Part shown: positions 17,792 to 25,214 of the stretch, piece after piece
Numbering within the stretch: the first letter of the stretch is position 1
Layout of the letters: each line of letters starts with the position of its first letter
NCBI GenBank assembly: GCA_035772405.1
Contig: JAYKKM010000218.1
Coordinates: forward strand, 1-64,000
Direction of reading: 5' to 3'
From: Chrysogorgia sp. JL179-B06
Taxonomy: Eukaryota > Cnidaria > Anthozoa > Scleralcyonacea > Chrysogorgiidae
DNA length: 64,000 bases
Translations under genes and position numbers: made by a program
Notes under the pieces: generated by a model
What the model was told of the DNA's origin: nothing
Database searches by the model: none
The model's input: only the letters and a program-made list of their open reading frames with translations

Positions 17792-18457
17792 ATGAAGAAA
17801 CTATCAGTGTTCGTCGAGAACAGTAAGAAAACGATTACACTAGACAGATGCTTGGTACTTCCGAAATGCTCGACTTTGGTTGTGAAGTCAGCGAGCGTGT
17901 TTTGGGACTATAAGAATGTCATCAAAGGTTATAACGACGAGATTCAATATAACTCGTCGAAATACACGATACCCGAAGGCTATTGGTCGTTCGATAATCT
18001 AGCGAGTTATTTCTTAGAAGAAAAAGACATCGGGATAACAATATCTCATAACTTACATGATCATACATGCACGTTAAAGACACTTAGTCCTACTAAGTTG
18101 TACAAGTTTGGAGAGCTACTTGGTTTCCCAACGAACACCACAATGGGAGCAACAAAGGTGGTTAGTCCTGGTAGGGTAGACATCAATAGAGGCTTAAGGT
18201 TCGTAGAGATTCACTGCGACACTCTCGTCGATGAGACTATAGACTCATCGGGTAAACAGTCTAGCATTATCTCAGTTATTCCCATCACGTCAGAGTCTAC
18301 GTTAAGTGGTAGTGTGTTACATTACCCGACTGTCGAGTCTAGCGTGCCCACTCGTAGTGGAACATATAATAACTTATCCTTTCACACCAAGACAAACGTG
18401 AGCGGTGTGGATAACGTAGGGAGTGTTTTGATCGACATTAATATAGTCTCAAAATAA
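17792..18457 (+). CDS. Penton-like minor capsid protein (Polinton B)
   Basis: The protein is 221 residues. The core shares with the Polinton A penton a Tyr-rich strand stretch (IPEGYWSFDNLASYF), the motif GELLGFPTNTT near residue 109, and the C-D-x-L strand (VEIHCDTLVDE). The single jelly-roll vertex protein is the expected partner of the major capsid protein at 22492. It starts after AAATAAAA and is followed 6 bp later by the integrase gene. The assignment rests on these motifs, length and position. Confidence 0.6.
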   Translation: MKKLSVFVENSKKTITLDRCLVLPKCSTLVVKSASVFWDYKNVIKGYNDEIQYNSSKYTIPEGYWSFDNLASYFLEEKDIGITISHNLHDHTCTLKTLSPTKLYKFGELLGFPTNTTMGATKVVSPGRVDINRGLRFVEIHCDTLVDETIDSSGKQSSIISVIPITSESTLSGSVLHYPTVESSVPTRSGTYNNLSFHTKTNVSGVDNVGSVLIDINIVSK

Positions 18458-18462
18458 AAAGT

Positions 18463-19560
18463 ATGGACAACGATGTCGTGACCGAGCAAAGTCTCAGAGA
18501 CTTGTATTATAATCCTGTGACTGGCTATCAAAGTGCTGAGAGACTATACCGAAAAGCACTAGATGAGGGTCTGAGCGTTAGTAGACGCAGTGTGAAAGAG
18601 TGGTTGAAAACTCAAGACACTTACACACGATATAAGCCTATAGCGAGACGACACAAGTTTCGAAAAACATGGGTCTCATATCTCGGCGAACAAATTCAAC
18701 TCGACCTCGTTGACATGGGAAAATATAAAAACAAAAACAACGGTTACTATTGGATTCTCACGTGTGTTGAGATTCTCAGTCGCTACGCTTTCGCTATTCC
18801 TGTGTATCGTAAAGACACGAAAAACATGACGAAAGCCGTAGGTGAGTTATTACGTCAGTTTCACGAGAGATTTGAGATATATCCAGAGCTCGCACAGTTC
18901 GACGACGGACTAGAGTTTTATAACGTTGGTGTTAAGAGTCTATTGGAAAAACATGACATAAAATATTTCTCTACGAAGTCTGATAAGAAAGCGGCCGTAG
19001 TCGAGAGGTTCAATAGAACTCTCAAGACAAGCATGTGGAAATATTTCTATAGCAAGGGAACATATAAGTGGATAGACGTTCTGGACGATCTCGTCAAAAA
19101 CTACAATAGCACGAAACACGGTAACACTCTCGTGAAACCCGTAGACGTAAACAAGGCTAACGAGAGTCAAGTGTGGATGACACTGTTCGGTAGTGAACTC
19201 GGTGAGTTTCCACTACCAAAATATAAGCTTGGTCAAAAGGTGAGAATTAGCAAGTACAAAAGCATATTCACGAAGGGCTACGAGGCTAATTTCACAGAGG
19301 AAATCTTTTCTGTGAGTAAGGTGGTCCGTGGTGATCCGAACGTCTACGTTCTCAGCGATGAGAGTGAGGAAGACGTTATCGGGACGTTCTACGAAGAAGA
19401 GATGTCCGCCGTCGAGAAAACAGACGACGCCACATATCGTGTTGAGAAAATTTTGAAAAGAAAAACAGTCAATAAGAAAAAGATGGTCTTAGTCAAATGG
19501 GCGGGTTATGACGCGAGGCACAACTCGTGGATTCCAGAGAGCAACATGGAAAATTTGTGA
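18463..19560 (+). CDS. int: DDE integrase with chromodomain (Polinton B)
   Basis: The protein is 365 residues. An N-terminal helical zone (SVSRRSVKEWLKTQDTYTRY, about residues 37-57) corresponds to the zinc/HTH region of retroviral-type integrases. Catalytic residues: D81 in QIQLDLVDM, D147 in AQFDDGLEF, E181 in AAVVERFNRTLK. An SH3-like segment YKLGQKVRISK (254-264) follows, and a chromodomain closes the protein (YRVEKILKRK, VLVKWAGYD, NSWIPESNMENL; about 325-365). Chromodomains of this kind direct integration to marked chromatin. It integrates the element with the 6-bp GATAAC duplication seen here. CAAAATAAAAAGT precedes the ATG. It is intact, in contrast to the homologue at 392. Confidence 0.95.
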   Translation: MDNDVVTEQSLRDLYYNPVTGYQSAERLYRKALDEGLSVSRRSVKEWLKTQDTYTRYKPIARRHKFRKTWVSYLGEQIQLDLVDMGKYKNKNNGYYWILTCVEILSRYAFAIPVYRKDTKNMTKAVGELLRQFHERFEIYPELAQFDDGLEFYNVGVKSLLEKHDIKYFSTKSDKKAAVVERFNRTLKTSMWKYFYSKGTYKWIDVLDDLVKNYNSTKHGNTLVKPVDVNKANESQVWMTLFGSELGEFPLPKYKLGQKVRISKYKSIFTKGYEANFTEEIFSVSKVVRGDPNVYVLSDESEEDVIGTFYEEEMSAVEKTDDATYRVEKILKRKTVNKKKMVLVKWAGYDARHNSWIPESNMENL

Positions 19561-19628
19561 AAAAAAAAAATTTTCGAAAAAAAAAATTTCCAAGACCCTT
19601 GTTGCTATGCACACGTCAGAGAAACTCA

Positions 19629-19756
19629 GGGGGGGTCGGTCAGATTTTTCGCTCGACATAGTTACCACGGGTTTTGAAATTTTTTTTCCGACGAAATATT
19701 TTTTGAAAAAAAATCTGTCGTAACTATGTCGAGCGAAAATTTCGGTAAACCCCCCC
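19629..19756. repeat. Large inverted repeat downstream of the integrase
   Basis: Arms 19629-19665 and 19720-19756 pair over about 37 bases with a few mismatches. The GGGGGGT/ACCCCCC ends and a 15-bp core GCTCGACATAGTTAC/GTAACTATGTCGAGC are perfect. The loop is about 54 bases of A/T tracts. An A-rich block AAAAAATTTTCGAAAAAAAA precedes it at 19561. It could be a terminator or a replication/packaging structure. Confidence 0.7.
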
Positions 19757-19826
19757 TGGAAACGGCGTCCTTAGTTACGAGTGAGTCATGTTACTGCTAC
19801 GGTGTTACCACACGTTACTAGCCGCC

Positions 19827-20057
19827 ATGGATGAGGAAGATGAGAAACACTACCCTCGGGCAAGACTTGTTGAACTTCTCGTCAGAGAAAAAAGAGCAAG
19901 AAGTATTAACGTCGGCCGTGGGGTCACCGTGAGGGAAAAGATTGAGAAGCTTGGAGAGAAGATGAATATGATCTTAGCTGAAGTAGCCGACAACGAGCGG
20001 AGAGTCGACTGGTTAAAGTGTGAGATAGCAAAGCTGCCACCTTCACCTACTCTTTAA
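19827..20057 (+). CDS. Short charged helical protein, uncertain
   Basis: The 76-codon frame from MDEEDEKHYPRARLVELLVR is mostly alpha-helical with heptad-like spacing (EKIEKLGEKMNMILAEV). An ATG at 19788 adds 13 unlikely residues. It lacks the AATAAA start motif and lies between a large hairpin and the long non-coding spacer, which makes it the least secure gene of the element. Confidence 0.35.
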   Translation: MDEEDEKHYPRARLVELLVREKRARSINVGRGVTVREKIEKLGEKMNMILAEVADNERRVDWLKCEIAKLPPSPTL

Positions 20058-20499
20058 AGAAAGACAAGTGCACTGTTTTTTCGTGTTGAGAGCGCACCGT
20101 CTGTTAAAAAAGAAACACTCTGAAACGTCTCACGGGTCGTTCTCACCTCTAGAGGCGACCCGAACTTTTTTGAGAAACGTCTTGTACAGAAAATATAGTT
20201 TTTCTAAATCTTACGAGTTGTTGTTCGTTCACGCCTAACTAACTATCGTGTGTCGTGAATAGTGTCTCTAGACACTTTTCCGTAGTTCAAACACGAGTTT
20301 CCACTAAGGAAAAGTTGATATTCGTAGTGTTTTCCACGGGTTTTTGAGTTTTTACGGCTTTTTTAGATTTTCGCGGCTTTCTTCCTCGCACGGGCGCACG
20401 TACGTAGCGGTCAGCGGTCGCGATAGGAGTGTAGGGGGGCCCCTCTACGGGAGAGAGACGAAATTTTTCGAAAACCTCTAGAAGTTTTCAATGAATAAA
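20058..20499. promoter_or_regulatory. Longest non-coding spacer of Polinton B, rich in palindromes
   Basis: The 440 bp hold no open frame. Short inverted repeats include CGGGTCG...CGACCCG (about 20137-20166), GTGTCTCTAGACAC (near 20260) and a GTAGGGGGGCCCCTCTAC near-palindrome (about 20431-20450). T-rich tracts alternate with CG-rich words. The region ends with TGAATAAAATG at the start of the 418-residue gene. It is a candidate internal regulatory or origin region. Confidence 0.45.
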
Positions 20500-21747
20500 A
20501 TGGCAGAGGCTGAAGACAACTTCGAGATGGAAGAGCGGTTTCCCGAATACGATAACTTAGATATTAACGAACTCAACGTTGCACTCGTTGATCTAGACGG
20601 TAGGTTACTAGCCGACGACGACCCGCTAGTCACTGAGAGAATTACTTATATCAAGCGTCGTCTCTTAGCAAAAACTGGTGAGAGATTTCTTATCGAGGAT
20701 AACAACCCGAAGGTAGTTGATGAGAGAGTCAAAACTGATAAGAGACCTATCGTTAGCCGACCAACTCACGACGAGACTAGTTTCGGTGGTGACATTAGTC
20801 GAGATGTGTTTGTACAGCTAGACAAATACGTGTTAGAAACTCACGATCAAAAACTCAACCCACTCTCAGAGAGTGTTATCGAGCTCAGAAGCCGGACCTC
20901 AGTCAGAGACGGCAAAGTGTTTTTTAGAGAGCGACTAAGAAGTGGCAAATTCTCTTCGATTGACAAAATAGTTCTCAACAACGCGTATGACTCCTACGAG
21001 AGTAACACAGCTAAGAAAAATGCGACTGCTGTGTCACAGTTCAAACAGCTAGTTAACTCAGCTGTGAATGAAAGTAGAACTGGCGAAGACCTCCCGATGA
21101 TAGATATAACTCAGCAAAGTCTACCTCAAGACGTGTTTGAAAGACTTAATGTTGAAGATCAACGTGTTGTGATGGGTGTGTTGAGACCAACGAGCACGAT
21201 GTTACCAGAAAGTAGAGTGGGTGATAGAGGAGCTATCCAACTCACTATTGACGACTTTGAGGAAAGGGGTTATCGTGCTCGTGAGGAGATTCTGAATAGC
21301 ACTGACGTTGAGACAGCTGACGAGCTGGCTCGAGAGTCTGCCGACATAGACACCGTCATCGACGCATTAGAACGTCAACGTGTTGACGAAGAGACGCGTG
21401 GCGAACAGGAGAAAGACGTGTCGCGACTCGAGAAACTCAAAAAGTGGATAAAAAAAAATCTCGTAAGCTTGTCGGCGATAGCGATCACCATCGCTGGACT
21501 GGTAACGACTATCATAGTTGGAGCGAGATCAGCTATCGTTAAGGGAGCGGGTGTCGTGAAGACGTTCGCGAAAATGGTTAAGAATTTGATAATGAAGCTG
21601 GGACCACTCGCGGTGGGAGTTGCAAATTTTGTCTATACACTGTTGAAAGCAGGTGCTAGCATGCTAACATTTCTCGCAAAAAATCTTTGGCTCGTTGTCA
21701 TCGGAATAGTTTGGATGGTAATAGAGTGGCGGAAATCCAGGAGGTGA
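20500..21747 (+). CDS. Large membrane protein with C-terminal hydrophobic repeats
   Basis: The protein is 415 residues from the ATG at 20500, which AATAAA touches directly. An ATG three codons earlier (20491) forms part of the motif itself. The N-terminal 310 residues are charged and largely helical. The C-terminal 100 contain several hydrophobic or amphipathic stretches: LVSLSAIAITIAGLVTTIIV, VKTFAKMVKNLIMKLGPLAV, FVYTLLKAG, and NLWLVVIGIVWMVIEW. I recall this C-terminal pattern from multicopy cnidarian and crustacean proteins of virus-like elements. A membrane-remodelling or virion-membrane role is inferred. No enzymatic motif is seen. Confidence 0.6.
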   Translation: MAEAEDNFEMEERFPEYDNLDINELNVALVDLDGRLLADDDPLVTERITYIKRRLLAKTGERFLIEDNNPKVVDERVKTDKRPIVSRPTHDETSFGGDISRDVFVQLDKYVLETHDQKLNPLSESVIELRSRTSVRDGKVFFRERLRSGKFSSIDKIVLNNAYDSYESNTAKKNATAVSQFKQLVNSAVNESRTGEDLPMIDITQQSLPQDVFERLNVEDQRVVMGVLRPTSTMLPESRVGDRGAIQLTIDDFEERGYRAREEILNSTDVETADELARESADIDTVIDALERQRVDEETRGEQEKDVSRLEKLKKWIKKNLVSLSAIAITIAGLVTTIIVGARSAIVKGAGVVKTFAKMVKNLIMKLGPLAVGVANFVYTLLKAGASMLTFLAKNLWLVVIGIVWMVIEWRKSRR

Positions 21748-21786
21748 ATCGAGTTTAAAGTGGAGGTTAGATAAAGAGATAGCGAG

Positions 21787-22290
21787 ATGGGTTTTGAGGG
21801 GAAAAAAGTTGGGATCGTCTATGTCTTGTATAACACTAAGAATAACGACACGTATATTGGGAGTACGTTTGGGTCTATCGAACGACGTCTCGCAGGTCAC
21901 AAGTATAGATCTACGGATGCTTCGCGTCGAAACATGAAGTTATACCACAACATCTCCAAGATTGGTGGTTGGAGAAATATTCGTAGTCTAGTGTTGAGAG
22001 AAGAGCTCTGCTCTAGGATCGAACTACGCGAGCTCGAAGGTGCTTGCATCTCGAGATTCTCACCCTTCTTGAACACTAAAGAGACCGGACAATACTTCGA
22101 CGAGAAGGGAGAGTACGACGTGAAAAAATACCACGGCGATTACCATCGAACCAACAGAGAGAGGATCTTGTCGAGATGGAGAGCCAGAGTCGTCTGTGAG
22201 GGATGTGATCGCGAAGTTAGTCATGGTAACCTGGCAAGACACAAGGAGTCCGAAATCCATAACGAACTAGTCAGTCAGTCTAAAGAGTGA
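21787..22290 (+). CDS. GIY-YIG nuclease with zinc finger
   Basis: The protein is 167 residues. Signature pieces are in order: GIVYVLYNT (GIY), DTYIGST (YIG), catalytic Arg in IERRLAGHK, catalytic Glu in RELEGACISRF, and Asn in FLNTKE. A C-terminal C2H2-like finger CEGCDREVSHGNLARHKESEIH follows. GIY-YIG nucleases occur in Polintons and virophages, with proposed roles in resolving replication products or in homing. The upstream motif is weaker (GATAAAGAGATAGCGAG). Short inverted words (GAGTTTAA and GGTTAGAT) flank the gene on both sides. Confidence 0.9.
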   Translation: MGFEGKKVGIVYVLYNTKNNDTYIGSTFGSIERRLAGHKYRSTDASRRNMKLYHNISKIGGWRNIRSLVLREELCSRIELRELEGACISRFSPFLNTKETGQYFDEKGEYDVKKYHGDYHRTNRERILSRWRARVVCEGCDREVSHGNLARHKESEIHNELVSQSKE

Positions 22291-22322
22291 ACCTTAAACT
22301 CATCTAACCAACCAATAAACAG

Positions 22323-22439
22323 ATGTGCTTCCAGCTACTCAAAGTTTTGAGAAGGTATTTCTCTCCACGTCAACGACAACGTGTTGACTCATTTGAAGAT
22401 ATAGTTCTAATAGACGGTGTCTATGACACTGTCCACTGA
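22323..22439 (+). CDS. 38-residue gene predicted from the start motif
   Basis: The frame MCFQLLKVLRRYFSPRQRQR onward ends FEDIVLIDGVYDTVH. It is preceded by CCAATAAACAG, exactly the spacing of other genes in the element, and followed by a hairpin (22450-22473). A basic amphipathic N-terminal half is joined to an acidic end. No family recognised; the support is context. Confidence 0.5.
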   Translation: MCFQLLKVLRRYFSPRQRQRVDSFEDIVLIDGVYDTVH

Positions 22440-22449
22440 GCACCTAACT

Positions 22450-22473
22450 TTTCGTAACTTACAAGTTACGAAA
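22450..22473. terminator. Intergenic hairpin before the capsid gene
   Basis: Perfect 11-bp stem TTTCGTAACTT/AAGTTACGAAA with a 2-base loop, in a 52-bp spacer. It has the TTTCGTAAC core seen also at 25181 and 14805. Confidence 0.65.
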
Positions 22474-22491
22474 TTTTTCACGTTATAATAA

Positions 22492-23715
22492 ATGACTAGC
22501 AAAGATTTCTCGCCTCACGCAAAAAAGACTACTATGAGTAGTATCGTTGGCCCACGAACTCGACATGTGGTCACTATGAATCCAAATAGTGTTAGCCCTA
22601 ACGAAACACTCTATATTAACATTCCAAAACTGAAACCCGACTCTTGTCTGGTGCCAGGAAGTTTGAACATCTTGTTTGACTTTAAGAACGTCAACGCTAA
22701 GAGCTGGTTTTTGAATAACCTCTCAAAACTCCTTCAGAGTCAGCTTACCATCAAAATGGCTGGTGAAGTCGCCTATGACAATACTGGCGAAGCCACTATC
22801 GAAGTCTACAAGGATCTCTGGAAGACGGACATTCAGCGTGAAGAGATGATGGAATTCGGCGTCGCTGGTGAGAACCTGAGGAAACTCATCTCAAAAGATG
22901 ACAGCGGAGCTGCAAGTGGGAACACAGCGAAGTTGTCTGACGCGCTCGTGTATAGCGTGTTTGGAAGTAAACAGAAAATCTCACTCGATAAGATTATCGG
23001 TGACTCTGGTCTGTACGCTCCATACAACATGAGTAACAATCTTCAGTTTCTCATCAAGTTACCAGCAGCCACCGACATCATGGTTGCGCAGTCTGGTAGC
23101 GCGGTCGCTGGTTACACACTCGAGAACTTAGAGTTGGAGTATGAGACCATCGACAACATTGACCTCGCGAGTGATATCACAAACATCTATATGGTAGGTA
23201 AGTCACTACCATATGAACACGTCACGCTAATGAAACGTAGCCCGTGGGCAAAAGGAACGACCCTCATCAACGAGAACATTAACTTGCCACGAAGGAGCAT
23301 GAAAGCTGTAGTGTTGCTGTTCACGAAAGCCGCTATCACCGACTCAGAGGAGTTCGTCTATCCGAATATCGATAGTGTGAAAGTCACCATCGAAGGCGTC
23401 CCCAACGAGATCTACAGCCAGGGCATTCCGAAGACCCGCTACTACTCAGAAGCAGAACGTCTCTTCGGACAAGAGAACCAGTCCGTCACTCATCGCGAGT
23501 TCTTCAAGGACAAATTCGCATTAGCCATCGATCTTCGTAGCACTCGAGATCAGAAAGTCCATGGATCTGGCAAAAACATCATGAACACACAGTCGGGAAT
23601 CTTACTTGAGATTACGAAGAAAGTCACACCTACCGACTTGATCTGTCACATATTCGTTCTGTCAGATGGACTACTGAACATCGCATCGGGGAACTTGAAA
23701 AGCATTCAGTACTAG
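22492..23715 (+). CDS. Probable major capsid protein (Polinton B)
   Basis: The protein is 407 residues, all strand-rich soluble sequence without membrane or signal segments. Its gene stands directly upstream of the packaging ATPase, as in many Polintons and related viruses. Features consistent with a double jelly-roll capsid protein are an N-terminal MNPNSVSPNETLYINIPKL strand region, LVPGSLNILFDFK, the residues around FLNNLSKLLQSQLTIK, and a C-terminal strand set ending VTPTDLICHIFVLSDG. It has no obvious sequence likeness to the F54H12.2-type capsid of Polinton A, so it belongs to another Polinton capsid lineage. TATAATAAATG gives the start. Family assignment is by context and profile impression. 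Confidence 0.65.
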   Translation: MTSKDFSPHAKKTTMSSIVGPRTRHVVTMNPNSVSPNETLYINIPKLKPDSCLVPGSLNILFDFKNVNAKSWFLNNLSKLLQSQLTIKMAGEVAYDNTGEATIEVYKDLWKTDIQREEMMEFGVAGENLRKLISKDDSGAASGNTAKLSDALVYSVFGSKQKISLDKIIGDSGLYAPYNMSNNLQFLIKLPAATDIMVAQSGSAVAGYTLENLELEYETIDNIDLASDITNIYMVGKSLPYEHVTLMKRSPWAKGTTLINENINLPRRSMKAVVLLFTKAAITDSEEFVYPNIDSVKVTIEGVPNEIYSQGIPKTRYYSEAERLFGQENQSVTHREFFKDKFALAIDLRSTRDQKVHGSGKNIMNTQSGILLEITKKVTPTDLICHIFVLSDGLLNIASGNLKSIQY

Positions 23716-23734
23716 AAAAAGTCTCGAAAAGTAG

Positions 23735-23762
23735 TTTTCTTATATCGTGTAGTATAAGAAAA
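23735..23762. terminator. Hairpin between capsid and ATPase genes
   Basis: Perfect 10-bp stem TTTTCTTATA/TATAAGAAAA, 8-base loop, 62-bp spacer. Confidence 0.6.
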
Positions 23763-23777
23763 TTTTAAAAATAAAAC

Positions 23778-24383
23778 ATGAACACACCGTTCAACATGCT
23801 GATCGTTGGACCCACTTACTGTGGAAAGACTTATTACTTGCTGAAAATGCTAGAGAGTAAGTTCAAAGGAGTGTTTGATCACATCATCTTACTCTGTCCA
23901 ACTATATTGTGGAACACGACCTATCACGACTGGAAACACTATCACGACAAGGACTTTGTCGTCTTACCAGTGGAACAAGACGGAGTGAATGAGATGTTGA
24001 AATACGTCGTGGCCACATACACTGACACGAACACACTAATTATACTAGACGACTGTGCAAGTGGACAAGATGTTAAAAACAGAACTAGCGAACTCGTTAA
24101 GCTTGGTTACTCAGGTCGACACTACGGACTATCCACTATCGTGTTAACACAGCAGTTGACGAGCATAGCGAAACCTTATCGCGAAAATATTTCGAAAATA
24201 ACTAGCTTCCACAACACGAATAAGAAGGATATGCTTGAGTTAATTAACGACTATCTGAACGGTGTCTCCAAAGATGAGGTAACACACATCACGAATGAGC
24301 TGCGAACCAAAAAACACTCTTGTCTAGAGATAAGTCTTAGATTCCCATATGGACATGAAATTCTCACCCCAAATAAAGAATGA
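23778..24383 (+). CDS. A32/FtsK-HerA-type packaging ATPase
   Basis: The protein is 201 residues and intact. Walker A is GPTYCGKT (11-18). Walker B is TLIILDD (86-92). The sensor-like STIVLTQQL follows near 130-138. This is the DNA-packaging motor of Polintons, virophages and large DNA viruses, pumping the genome into the capsid using ATP. Its presence beside the capsid gene is strong evidence for a virion stage. The last codons (CCAAATAAAGAA) contain the start motif of the next gene, whose ATGA overlaps its TGA. Confidence 0.9.
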   Translation: MNTPFNMLIVGPTYCGKTYYLLKMLESKFKGVFDHIILLCPTILWNTTYHDWKHYHDKDFVVLPVEQDGVNEMLKYVVATYTDTNTLIILDDCASGQDVKNRTSELVKLGYSGRHYGLSTIVLTQQLTSIAKPYRENISKITSFHNTNKKDMLELINDYLNGVSKDEVTHITNELRTKKHSCLEISLRFPYGHEILTPNKE

Positions 24384-24856
24384 ACCCAGAAGATCTAATT
24401 AATAGTGCGAGTGAACCAGACACACCTAGCGAAGGGACTTCGAAGACAGACGAGAGTCTCGCGAAAGAAGTAGCTAAGAAACGAGACGAGCTGCTACTAC
24501 TAGTCGCTGACGGTGAAGTTAAGAAAACCGAGGCGTACATCCGAAAAGCTAACGCGAAAACCATCTTGAAACTATACGCTGAATACGAAGACGAGGTTCG
24601 TGAACGATCCACTGTGTTTCTATGTGACATGTTTCTATCGAAGTTCGCTGACTTGATGGGTGGACTAGACGCTGTTGAAAAACCTGAGGAGATGGAGAAA
24701 GAGCTGAAAAGGGATCCCTATCTAGCTAGGGATTTGAAAAGTTTCATGTCGAAGCTGACCCCGATGATACCGTTCTTAGGACTGTTATCTGGTGGTCTAA
24801 CTGTTGGAAAACATGTCTATAACAAAAATAAGGGAGCTGAGAAGGAGACCGAATAA
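24380..24856 (+). CDS. Conserved helical protein with C-terminal membrane segment
   Basis: The protein is 158 residues: a Ser/Thr/Glu-rich N-terminus, a long charged helix (residues about 25-80), FLSKFADLMGGLDAVEKPEE, and a hydrophobic end PMIPFLGLLSGGLTVGKHVY. I recall similar proteins with IPFxGLLSGGxTVxKHV in multicopy cnidarian families. They probably represent a Polinton-linked gene of unknown role. Its stop (TAA) forms part of the AATAAAG that precedes the next ATG, so coding and signals overlap tightly. Confidence 0.55.
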   Translation: MNPEDLINSASEPDTPSEGTSKTDESLAKEVAKKRDELLLLVADGEVKKTEAYIRKANAKTILKLYAEYEDEVRERSTVFLCDMFLSKFADLMGGLDAVEKPEEMEKELKRDPYLARDLKSFMSKLTPMIPFLGLLSGGLTVGKHVYNKNKGAEKETE

Positions 24857-24858
24857 AG

Positions 24859-25164
24859 ATGTGTGATCACTCTAACGTCGAAGAAGTTCATGGAGTAGTC
24901 TTCTGTGTAGTCTGTGGAGAGATCGATCACTCTATACTATCAACACCTCCCACCACTGCGAAAGAGAAAAACTCTTCAAAGATCAACACTAGTCACCATC
25001 GTGAAGAGGAGTGGAAGTGTCGAATGTTAACTGACCAAGAATATTTCGATAGACAGGTGGCTCGACGAGACGAGCTCGAAAAAGTCTATCACCTCACCAA
25101 CCCAGAGATGGTGTGGAAGATAGCTTATAAGAAATATCTTGATTGGTGTTTTAGAGTAGAATAG
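24859..25164 (+). CDS. Zinc-ribbon protein, possible transcription factor
   Basis: The protein is 101 residues. The N-terminal CDH...GVVFCVVCGEID (C2, H4, C16, C19) looks like a TFIIB-type zinc ribbon, the fold also used by late transcription factors of large DNA viruses. A polar linker then leads to a basic/aromatic helical domain (EEEWKCRMLTDQEYFDRQVA, MVWKIAYKKYLDWCF). With the repeated AATAAA start motif in the element, a promoter-recognition role is attractive but is inference. A simple zinc-binding structural protein is the alternative. Confidence 0.45.
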   Translation: MCDHSNVEEVHGVVFCVVCGEIDHSILSTPPTTAKEKNSSKINTSHHREEEWKCRMLTDQEYFDRQVARRDELEKVYHLTNPEMVWKIAYKKYLDWCFRVE

Positions 25165-25180
25165 TGTGTTCTCCATAATC

Positions 25181-25206
25181 TTTCATAACCTTTTGAGGTT
25201 ACGAAA
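25181..25206. terminator. Bidirectional hairpin between convergent genes
   Basis: TTTCATAACC pairs with GGTTACGAAA, with one mismatch in 10 and a 6-base loop, in the 50-bp spacer between rightward and leftward gene ends. Confidence 0.55.
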
Positions 25207-25214
25207 AATTTGAT

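Noticed and set aside
11525..24861. AATAAA before genes considered only as poly(A) signals of the preceding gene
   Set aside because: It stands at both starts of divergent pairs and is tied to the ATG (0-6 bases) even where the upstream gene ends far away or on the other strand.
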